A program made the position numbers and the translations under genes. From NCBI GenBank assembly GCA_037176705.1, contig CM073908.1:130251430-130315429 (forward strand): a stretch of DNA of 64,000 nucleotides, given 5' to 3'. Origin of the DNA: Molossus alvarezi. Its lineage: Eukaryota; Chordata; Mammalia; Chiroptera; Molossidae. The notes under the pieces were generated by a model. The model saw only the letters and a program-made list of their open reading frames with translations, was not told where the DNA came from and did not search any database. Position 1 is the stretch's first letter; each line of letters begins with the position of its first letter. Below, in pieces: positions 55,650 through 64,000 of the stretch.

Positions 55650-55930
55650 TTGTGCAGGTGGGGAATTTGCATCCCACACAAAGGTCACGTGGCTTTGATA
55701 AATGAAGACATAAAAGCTCCACCTTCACTATTGTAAATATTGTGACTATAAAAATGTGAAAATTGAAAAAAAAATTTTTTACTAGCCAGTTCCATAGTCT
55801 TCACATGACCTGTAATCATATGTAAATTACCTTTCACTGTTTGAGATGTTATTGTTGAATGTATAGATGTCCCTCCTTACTAAGAATATTGCATCCACTG
55901 CTGCTAAGTGACAGGAGTACCACAGCTGGA
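55650..55930 (+). repeat. Duplicated segment (copy B), without the L1
   Basis: Matches the flanks of the young L1 (copy A). At the insertion point it reads GGCTTTGATAAATGAAGACATAAAAGC with no L1 and only one copy of the target sequence. The two copies differ at perhaps 15-20% of positions by eye, so the duplication is older than the L1. Confidence 0.88.
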
Positions 55931-55984
55931 TCATGGGAGGGTGACACGTAGTTGCATAAAATGACATGAGACAGTGGGGTCTCC

Positions 55985-56330
55985 AAGGCTGACTGTGGCA
56001 GGCAGAATTGTATTGGGCCTACACGATCTTGACCTCCTGGTGATTATGCCTTTGTGTATTCCCATCCTCAAGTGTAGGTAGGGCCTATGGTTTCCTTCTA
56101 ACAAATAGATTAGGACAAATGTGCTGGATGTCACTCCCCTGAAAACATTGTATAAGACACCATTTTGCTATCAGGAGTGATCTTACTATCCTACTTGTCT
56201 TAAAGAAGAAATCTGCCATGTATTGAATGGCTCATGGAGAGGGCAATGTGGCAAGAAATTGCTGGCTGTGTTTAGGTTTGGAGATTAGTCTCTAAGCACA
56301 AGTCAAGAAGTGAAAACATCAACTCTAAAT
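55985..56330 (+). mobile_element. Possible MaLR-type or similar ancient repeat
   Basis: TGTGGCAGGCAGAATTGTAT, CTTCTAACAAATAGATTAGG, GGATGTCACTCCCC and CATGGAGAGGGCAATGTGGC are in the order of a common ancient mammalian LTR-like repeat. Exact name not assigned. Confidence 0.45.
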
Positions 56331-56566
56331 CCTATAGACAAAAGGAAGTGGTTTCTGTCAAACAAACTGAGTGAGCTTGAATGTGGCTTTTTCTTGGTCA
56401 CATGCAGTTTCCAGTTCAGCACGTAAAGGAGCTTAAACAGTCACTCTCACACTTCTAACAAAACAAGCTGAACTGAAAACTGACACCTCTTTCTAGACCC
56501 AAAAGAGAATTGAGCTCACTAGGCTAAATGCTTCCCCTCAACATGGAAAGATAGAGTGGTGGATAC

Positions 56567-57113
56567 TGAAGGGAACCAAAGTTTCAACATCCTAAAACTG
56601 CCTTTCTTGGGGATATTGATTTTAAGCTGTTCATTAATAAACACACTCAGAAGGAACTTTGACCCTCACCCCCTCTTTTGCCTAAGAGATTCAGAAAGAG
56701 GGGCAGGCCTTTGGGAACAGAGCCCTGGCATTATTACCTTAAGAGTCTTCACCCTAGCATTAATTGGAAAGATTTCATGGCTGATAGCTAGATCGCCCTG
56801 TGTCCCATTGATTCTGAGCCTAAAGAATATTTCTGCCATGTACTTCTACCCTTTCTCAAGTACCAAAATAACATCCATTCTAATTTCTGAAATCTAAGAC
56901 CCTGTCTTCTACCTATTTTCTCCTTTATCCAAAATGTCTCATATACCCAATGTTGCCTCACTGTCTTTGGAATTTTCATGCTTATGTGAATTCCCATGCA
57001 CATGTATTAAACTTTGATTTCCTCCTGTTAATCTGTCTTTGTTAATTTGATGATTAGCCCAGCCAGAGGAACTTAGAAGATGGGAGTAAAAGTATTAACA
57101 TTTTTTAGCCCTT
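56567..57113 (+). mobile_element. Solo ERV LTR, copy 3
   Basis: Same family and orientation as 40,635-41,181: TGAAGGGAACCAAAG start, GATATTGATTTTAAGCTG, GACCCTCACCCCCTCTTTTGCC, AAATGTCTCATATACCC, GCACATGTATTAAACTTTG (ATTAAA) and CTCCTGTTAATCTGTC. The 3' end near TTTTTTAGCCC is slightly eroded and no TSD was found. Confidence 0.75.
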
Positions 57114-57330
57114 AAAATGCAATCCAAGTAGTCTGTAATACAATAATTTCAATAATAAATGTCGGTTTATTTTTTCCAACTAAAAACTGAATGATTCCAC
57201 TGTGACTAGTATTATATGGCACTGCACCGAGGATTAGATATTAAGCCTTAGGCATTAGATGGGATTCAGAAAGTAAAGAAGACTCACAGGACCAACAATG
57301 GATGACAAGGCTTAAAAATGTATAGTTCAG

Positions 57331-57568
57331 CCCTTGCTGGTTTGGCTCAGCGGTTAGAGCGTTGGTCCGTGGACCAGAGAGTCCTGGGTTTGATTCCTGC
57401 TAAGGGCATATACCTCGGTTGCAGTTTGTCCCCGGTACCAGTTGGGGTCGTGTGTGTGGCAACCACTTGATGTGTCTCTTTCACATTGATGGTTCTCTCT
57501 CTCTCTTCTTCCCTTTCTCCCTCCTGCTCTATCTGAAGATAAATGCAAAAAACAACAACAACAAAAAA
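57331..57568 (+). mobile_element. Ves SINE, long type (first of three in a row)
   Basis: GCCCTTGCTGGTTTGGCTCAG head, body to CTCTATCTGAAGATAAATGC, (CAA)n tail. TSD (T/C)GTATAGTTCAG at 57,319-57,330 and 57,569-57,580. The right TSD abuts the next SINE. Confidence 0.92.
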
Positions 57569-57578
57569 CGTATAGTTC

Positions 57579-57825
57579 AGCCCTGGCCAATGTGGCTCAG
57601 TGTGGCTTAGAGTGTTGGCTCATATAACAAAGGCCCTGAGTTTGATTTTTCAGTCAAGGGCACCTACCTGGGTTGCAGGTTCCATCCCGGCCCAGGTCAG
57701 TGCTCATGGGAGAGGCAGACAATTGATATGTCTCTCTCACATTGATGTTTTTTCTCTCTCTCTCTCCCACTCTCTCTAAAAATCAATGGAAAAATATACT
57801 TGGGTGGGGATTAACAATAAAAAAT
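57579..57825 (+). mobile_element. Ves SINE, older long type (second of three)
   Basis: CAGCCCTGGCCAATGTGGCTC head; small GTGTGGCT duplication near 57,600; body to ATATACTTGGGTGGGGATT. More diverged than its neighbours, so probably the oldest of the three. Confidence 0.9.
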
Positions 57826-57848
57826 GTACACAGAAAAGCTACAGTAAG

Positions 57849-58105
57849 CCCTGGCCAGTTTGGCTTAGCGGTTAGAATGTTGTCCTGCAGTCCAGAGAGA
57901 CCCGGGTTCGGTTCCCGCTAAGGGCACGTACCTCCGTTGCAGTTTGTCCCCAGCCCTGGTTGGGTCGTGTGGGTGGCAACCACTCGATGTGTCCCTTTCA
58001 TGTCGATGTTTCTCTCTCTCTCTTTCCCTCCCACTCTATCTGAACAAAATATTGAAAAATGTCCTCAGGTGAGGATAAAAAAAAAAAAAAGAAAAAAAAA
58101 AGAAA
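57849..58105 (+). mobile_element. Ves SINE, long type (third of three)
   Basis: GCCCTGGCCAGTTTGGCTTAG head, complete body with GTCCTCAGGTGAGGATAAAA and an A-rich tail. Perfect 17-bp TSD AGAAAAGCTACAGTAAG at 57,832-57,848 and 58,106-58,122. Confidence 0.95.
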
Positions 58106-58124
58106 AGAAAAGCTACAGTAAGGC

Positions 58125-58835
58125 AAATACATTAAAGTCAGGATATGGATCTCAGCCAAAGGCCCCCTCACACCAAGCTCTGAAAAAGCCTGCCTTAAAC
58201 TCTTAGTGTTGTCCTTTTGCAGAGGCCATACCAGGATGCACCTTTCTCTCAGACTAGGAACACACTCTTCTCTCATAATAGAAACCACCCATGTGTGCAC
58301 GTAAAGCCACGGAACTAGGGAACCTAAAATGGAGTCTCAGCCAGGAATTCTTGTACCCTGATGGTCATGTAGGCACCTTCCTGTTCCATAACCTCCCCAG
58401 TGGCCCTCACCGAGACCAGGTGCAAATCACTAATCTTACATATCAATAAATGATGCTGACTTGCTGTTATATCACCCCAGAACTCTTCAGACCTACAGTT
58501 ACAAAACAGCACTAGGAGTCAGTGTAGCTCTGGCTCTGGCCAGGGTCAGTGCTGTGCACGCACTTCCCTTATTTCCATAGAACATCTCAGACCATTTCTA
58601 GACCTTTGGGAATTAACTGTCTCAGCTCAGAAACCCAATAACAGAAGTTTTTTGTTTTGTTTTGTTTGCAACACATAAAAGTGGCAAAGAATTAATATTC
58701 AAAAGGTACTTATAAGCCAGAAAGAGAAAGACAACCTGATAAAAAGAAACCCTAAACATTTTTTTACACACATAAGAACTTACTAATGATTTAGAAGTGG
58801 CAAAATAATAACAATAACAATAATACATTAATCAG
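58125..58835. other. Stretch without recognised feature
   Basis: No gene or nameable repeat seen. Confidence 0.45.
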
Positions 58836-58839
58836 ATTA

Positions 58840-59660
58840 CCAATTTTTTCAAAAGTCTGCTAGATAAGTTTCAGTAAGAATCTAGGAAAACAAGTCCTCA
58901 TATACTGCCATGGTAAGGTAAAATGGTAACCACTTAAAAGAGCAATTTGACAAGCTTTCGTTTCAGTGCTTAAGGATTTCATACCTTAAGATGAACTGTT
59001 CATCTTACATTAATATACTTTAGAAAAACTAAGAAATATAACTGGGGAAACATTTGCATGATTAATACAACATTGCTTGTAATCATGAAAAAGTAGAAAA
59101 AATATGACCCATTAATAGAAAAATAGATCAATAAATTATATATTTTTCAATGGAGGATTTACTACAGGTTAAAATGAATGGATAAATAATCATGTTTCAT
59201 GAGTCAGTGATGTAATGTTTTAAAAATCCTCAACTGTGACCGGCCTGTGTAGCTCAGTGGATTGAGCGTTGTCCCATGGACTGAGAGGTCCTGGTTCAAT
59301 TCCCAGTCAGGGCACATGCCCGGTTTCGGGCTCGGTCTCTAGTGGGAGGCATATAGGAGACAGCCGATGGATGTTTATCTCTCACATTGATTTTTTTATC
59401 TCTCCCTTCCTCTCTCTTTAAAAAATCAATAAAAAAAAACATGAAAAAAAAATCCTGACTTGTAGATGTGCTATTAACACTAATATTTTAAAACATAACT
59501 TTAAGGAAGAGGAAATGAAATTACAGAAAGATGGAAACCATATTGCAACACTTATATGAAGCTTAAAAATGTAAAATATTTATAATATATTATTTATGGA
59601 ACCATACAGATGGAATATAAAATTTAGAAAAGATAAACACCACCTTTTTGGTGCTGTATA
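58840..59660 (+). mobile_element. Old L1M/HAL1-like 3' region, split by a SINE
   Basis: Themes of a diverged L1 3' region: ACTGCCATGGTAAGGTAAAATGG, AGAGCAATTTGACAAG, CTTGTAATCATGAAAAAGTAG, GGTTAAAATGAATGGATAAAT. It resumes after the SINE with AAACATAACTTTAAGGAAGAGG. Order supports the call; the family does not. Confidence 0.5.
59236..59447 (+). mobile_element. Ves SINE, short type
   Basis: GACCGGCCTGTGTAGCTCAG head, TGGTTCAATTCCCAGTC B-box region, tail AAAAATCAATAAAAAAAAAC. TSD AAAAATCCT at 59,222-59,230 and 59,448-59,456. Confidence 0.92.
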
Positions 59661-59664
59661 TCGC

Positions 59665-60630
59665 GGGCAAGAAACTTAAGAAATGTTCTCAACAAAGAGT
59701 CTGAAATGACTTATTTCTTTGAAAACAGACAAACAAAAACAACTTGTGGTAAATGTGGCACAATGCTAACTACACCATTTAGAAAATTAAAACTCAGCCT
59801 CCTAGGTAGTAGAGAGACATGTGACAGACTTGCGTCTGGAAAAAAAAAAAAAAATCTACCAAATAGGGAGGCCACAGAGGCCGGACTTACCACCCATCAA
59901 AAATAGAAAAAGAAGAAAATAATAATAAATTAAGAAGTAGCCTAAAATGTACTAACTGTGGACTTTGTGTGAGAAAACCTGCCTGGGTTTATCTTGGAAT
60001 CGTCCTAAAATTTTTGTCTGATTGGTTGTAGACTGTGACTCCAGCTTGTGAATGGAAATGAAGAGAAGTGTCCTAAGCTCCTAGCCACAGTAGAGAAATC
60101 TTCAAAGAGTGATGAACTTGATGGCTCCAATTGGAGTTTTTCTCAATAATTCTCATAAACACAAAGGAAACATTTTGTGAAATAATTATTGGCATTACGA
60201 ATCTGCCTTACTCAGAGGGAATCATCAAATAAATAAATCAGTAATTCAGGTAATTTTTTCTTGATCCTATAGGCTGTCCATTTGGGGTAAAAGAGAGAGA
60301 AAAAGGGAAAGAAATAGATGGGGTAGAGATGACAAAGAAACAGATAATATCTCAAGTGATGCAGGATGGGACCAGGAAAGAGAACCAGCTTCTAATTGAA
60401 TAAGACTATGGTATTTGGATAATTACAAAAAAACTGGATATTTTAATTGCGAAATTGAGACTGTTCTTATGATGAAATGTGGCCAAATATCTTTTCATTA
60501 TCTAACAACAATCATCAAGTTTATGAGATCTGCTTGAAATTTTATCCTAGGCAGGAAAAATCTTAACCTTACAGAGGTCATTTAAAGGTTCAGTGAAAAG
60601 AATAAACTTAACTTTATTTATTTATTTATT
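59665..60630. other. Stretch without recognised feature
   Basis: No gene or nameable repeat. A (TTTA)n run ends it at about 60,612-60,635. Confidence 0.45.
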
Positions 60631-60632
60631 TA

Positions 60633-60894
60633 TTATTTTTTAATCTTCACTCGAGGATATTTTTTCATTTATCATCAGACAGAGTTGTAGAAAGGGAAGA
60701 GGTGGAAGAGAGAGGGAGAGAGAGAGAGAAACATCAACATGAGAGAGACACATTGACTGGTTGCCTCCCGCAGGGCCCTGACTAGGGCAGGGGATCAAAC
60801 TGCAACCAAGGTACGTGTCCTTGGCCAGAATCGAATCCATGACTCATTGGTCCATGGGCTGACGCTCTAATCACTGAGCAAAATCGGCCAGGGC
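60633..60894 (-). mobile_element. Ves SINE, older long type
   Basis: Reverse copy: TTTAATCTTCACTCGAGGATA, GAGAGA tract, head CTAATCACTGAGCAAAATCGG. It carries an extra stretch around 60,690 and no clear TSD. Confidence 0.88.
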
Positions 60895-61108
60895 ATATTT
60901 TTTTATATTATATATTTTATATAGTATCTACTTCTATAATATATGATTATTACATTTTTATATTTTGGCTTACTTGTACAGCCAATAGATTACATGGTTA
61001 TTTGACAAACATGGGGCAAAAAAGGAACATGTAGCTTCCTTAGAGAAGTTGTAATATTGATCTTAATCTCCTCAATGATTTGCAATTATTATTATAATAC
61101 AATGGAAG

Positions 61109-61332
61109 AGCCCAGCTGGTGTGGCTCAGTGGTTGAATGTCGTCGACCCAAGCACCAAGATGTCGCAAGTTCGATTCCTGGTCAGGGCACAGGCCGAGGT
61201 TGTGGGCCCGATCCCCAGTGGGGGTCATGCAGGAGGAGGCAGTCAATGGATGTTCTCTCTCATCGATGTTTCTATCTCTCTCTCACTTCCTCTCTCTCTA
61301 AAAATTAATAAAGGAAGAAAATCTTGAAAAAA
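61109..61332 (+). mobile_element. Ves SINE, short type
   Basis: AGCCCAGCTGGTGTGGCTCAG head, AAGTTCGATTCCTGGTC B-box region, CTAAAAATTAATAAAGG tail. Weak TSD AATGGAAGAG (61,101-61,110) against AATAGAGGGA (61,333-61,342). Confidence 0.9.
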
Positions 61333-61344
61333 AATAGAGGGAGG

Positions 61345-63005
61345 TTGAATTTGGTGAGAAACAAATATCATCAAGTACTTAACAGCTCTGACTATAATTA
61401 GAATTTTCAGATTTTTGTACTAATTATTAATGGTACACATTCCAATCCTATATATATTTTTGATATAAACAGCCAGAAAATGCCATACTGGAAACATGAA
61501 AGAGAATTGGGGATCACTCCTATAAAACAGGGACAAAGAATGTGTTAGCTGAGTTTAATGTTTGCCTGAATTGCTTAAATAAACTATAACTCCTGTGTTT
61601 GAGGCTTCTTAAGTAAGAAGCTATAATACTTTTTTATTGTTTCAAAGTTTTTCATTTATAAAATTTTTACCTCTCACAAGTATTGTTATTTATTAATTTG
61701 AAAATACCCTGAAAACTCAAAATTTCCACTACAAAATTAGAGTAAAGTATGACTGACAAATTCAAGTGACCATTTTAGATCCTGAATTTGAGTTGTATCT
61801 AACTAGTTGATGAGTAAGAAGCGATAACACTTAATACAACTCTCATGATATCACCCATCTCTGAAGACAAAATGATGCTTATCTGAGTTGTTTGGTTGAT
61901 GGAATCTTTACTGCAAAATGGCCTATTATGTACAACATTATACATAATGTATAATTATGTATAAAAATGGCCTATTATGTATAACATTAGGTGATTTCAG
62001 AGATCTCTGCAAAGTTTGGAAACATGAAGTCTGTAAGGTCAAAGTTGTGATAACTATTAGCATGATATGCTATATCAACTGTTCAATAAAGCCAGAATGT
62101 ATGTTCTACCTTTAGGGTTGGATTATTAGAAGTACAGTGATCTATATCAAAATATCAACATGGATTCTCAAACTATGGTCCAGTAAGCACAATATATCTC
62201 ATATTGCTGCATAAGCTGTTCTGTTTCTCTCCTTCTGGAGACATGACCAGTGCCCCAGGAAACATTTGATGATTTACCCAGAACTTTAAGTGATGTTACA
62301 CTTTCTTAGAATAGACTGGTCATATACTCTTATCAGTAATACTTTTCTGTGTGTGCATCACAATACACACATATAGTCTTTTACTTATTTTAAAATGTAT
62401 ACTTTTTACTTATACTAATGTGCTAGTATAGTATGTTCATTACTAAACATATGAACACATGAGAAATGTAAAATTTCTGAGATAAAGATTAAATAAACAT
62501 TATTTTCACAAGGATATTTTATGAGAAGTTTAGCCAGACTGAACATGATTAGATTCTGGCTTTGAAATTCTTAACTCTTGCTTGAAGTGAAAAAAATGTC
62601 TAAGATGCCGTGTTTCAGTGTGTGCTACTCCTGTGTGACCTCATTTTGAAAGTCTGCTTATTGTGGAATTTGATAACCAGGGGAATGCTATGTGACAGAA
62701 ATTAGCCAGTCTTCAAAAATGATCCAAGTAGCTGATATAAATGCATGCACAAACCAAGCAAACACTGAATACAAATATGTCGTGCAATAGAATTGGGTTA
62801 ATTACATATATTGGAGAAGAAAATATGAAAACAGTTTCCTGATTCAAAGATGTAGAAGTGAGCACTATTATAGTGCATTTGTGGAACAGACAGATAAGGG
62901 GATATTCAATTACACTATCATTATTCTAATAAATCAATTTGCAAGATGCAAGAAAGGTAGAACCAATAGCTTCTACATGAAGGGAGATAGGATAGAAATG
63001 ATGGC
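61345..63005. other. AT-rich stretch without recognised feature
   Basis: Nothing assignable except the small direct repeat at 61,915-61,989. Confidence 0.45.
61915..61989 (+). repeat. Local direct repeat with palindromic spacer
   Basis: AAAATGGCCTATTATGTACAACATTA (61,915-61,940) recurs at 61,963-61,989 with one C/T difference and one extra A. The spacer TACATAATGTATAATTATGTA is itself nearly palindromic. Confidence 0.85.
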
Positions 63006-63009
63006 AGGG

Positions 63010-63340
63010 TGAGGGGACTTTGGGGGAGACCAAGGTAGGCCTCAACTCAATAACAGGGTCCAGGTCCTTGTCAGCACACAAGAAAGAATTTGAAGATGAA
63101 TCAGGAAGATTAAGCAAAGCACAGCAAATTTATTTAAGCAAAAGTACATACTCAAAAAGTGAGAGCAGACAAACTCAGAGAACGAACGCCTCGATGGGGG
63201 CTGGGTAGGAGGATTTTATTAAATGTGGGCAACAGGGGGATAAGGTAATCCTTGGATTCTGATGCTGCTGGGGTGACTGCTGATGCTTCTTGTCCTCATC
63301 AGTCTTCTCTAGACAGCAATTTCTTCTTTGGTCCTGTCAG
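63010..63340 (-). mobile_element. LTR-like sequence, inverted
   Basis: The minus strand reads CTTAAATAAATTTGCTGTGC (AATAAA signal, about 63,130), then AATTCTTTCTTGTGTGCTGAC, AAGGACCTGGACCCTGTTATTG, a typical R/U5 of a class I or III ERV LTR. Ends not fixed and family not assigned. Confidence 0.5.
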
Positions 63341-63344
63341 AACC

Positions 63345-64000
63345 AAATTCAAGGGGCAGAATGTTTCCAAAATCACAATGCAAATTTATTATAATGACCC
63401 TGTTGGGCACTTTTAGGTCAGTATGGCTGCTGAATCTGGTTGAGACCAGTTTTTATTTGTTTTAATTACAGGAAATTGGGAGGGGGAAGCAGGGGAAAAT
63501 TTTTCAGTAGCAGTCGAGTTTGTAATATTCCAGCCAGGATGGAAAAGGGGACGCGTGGAGCTTGAGACTTTTGTTCTGTATTCAAACTTTCCTGCTTCAT
63601 AAATGCACTATAATTACCATCTTGCTCAGATAAACACTCTTGGCAAACAGAAGAGTCTGTAACACAGAAAGTAACTTGTACCAGGTAACCAGGCACTCAT
63701 TTACATAACCATGTTAGATCATTTAAGCGTTTGTATAAAGGTGTACAGTAGCTCTTAAGAATGACCTTAGCTGTTCACTTTTGAATAAGTATAGAGAATG
63801 AAAATCTCCTGAATTTATTCAAAAGATCATAATAACAGATAGTAGTCTTTTCCATGCAAAATTGCAAGAGGGGCTTTAAAAGAAGGAAAACAGCAAAAGA
63901 AATAATTTCTATTGATTATTAAGGGGGGAAGTTTCCAACTCTTCATTGAAATTGGTTTGGAAGTTAAAATAAGAGTCCTACTGCAGCATTCCTCTGGACT
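63345..64000. other. Stretch without recognised feature, possibly more LTR-derived sequence
   Basis: Moderately GC-balanced. Could be the U3 side of the preceding LTR, but I have no landmark to prove it. Confidence 0.3.

Overview
This is a gene-poor, AT-rich stretch of a mammalian nuclear genome, almost certainly from a bat of the Yangochiroptera and most likely a vespertilionid. The evidence is about 27 copies of the tRNA-derived Ves SINE (heads reading GGCCGGTTTGGCTCAGCGG or GGCCGGTGTGGCTCA), most with target-site duplications (TSDs), plus a LINE-1 (L1) whose 3' end also occurs as short truncated copies elsewhere in the window. I found no conserved protein-coding host gene, no exon with credible splice sites and no functional RNA gene. 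The only recognisable host coding sequence is a dead processed copy of RPL7. The window reads as intergenic or deep intronic DNA made of nested retrotransposons.

Layout. 1-9.8 kb: decayed L1 fragments on both strands cut by six Ves SINEs, one of them a tRNA-head-only copy. 9.8-12.6 kb: an old L1 3' region holding a GC-richer insert, then an inverted L1 piece and a short bat-type L1 tail. 12.6-15.9 kb: mostly unassigned AT-rich sequence. 16.2-22.2 kb: a long old L1 on the minus strand with its 5' UTR, ORF1 and most of ORF2, but no recognisable 3' end. 22.2-32.6 kb: SINEs, MIR remnants, ERV-L-like LTR fragments, the RPL7 pseudogene, a Tigger1-type miniature element and a MaLR LTR. 33-46 kb: an L1M remnant, a MER20-like hAT relic, L2 and MIR relics, inverted L1 3' pieces, and two solo LTRs of one ERV family in opposite orientation. 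46.4-47.1 kb: a polypurine degenerate minisatellite. 47.55-53.39 kb: a full-length young L1. 53.6-64 kb: further SINEs, including three in a row, a third copy of the same LTR, and another LTR near 63 kb.

The most notable object is the 5.84-kb L1 at 47,551-53,388. It has a perfect 16-bp TSD, a YY1-type site at its 5' end, an intact ORF1, and an ORF2 with only two lesions (one extra A in an A-run and one TAG). A relative of its insertion site without the L1 lies at about 55.65-55.93 kb and serves as a natural empty-site reference. I saw no sign of an undescribed multi-gene system. The interest lies in the retrotransposon biology: head-only SINEs, nested insertions, and a nearly coding-competent L1.

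Boundaries backed by TSDs are good to a base or two. Boundaries of old L1, L2, MIR and LTR relics are approximate because no repeat library could be searched.
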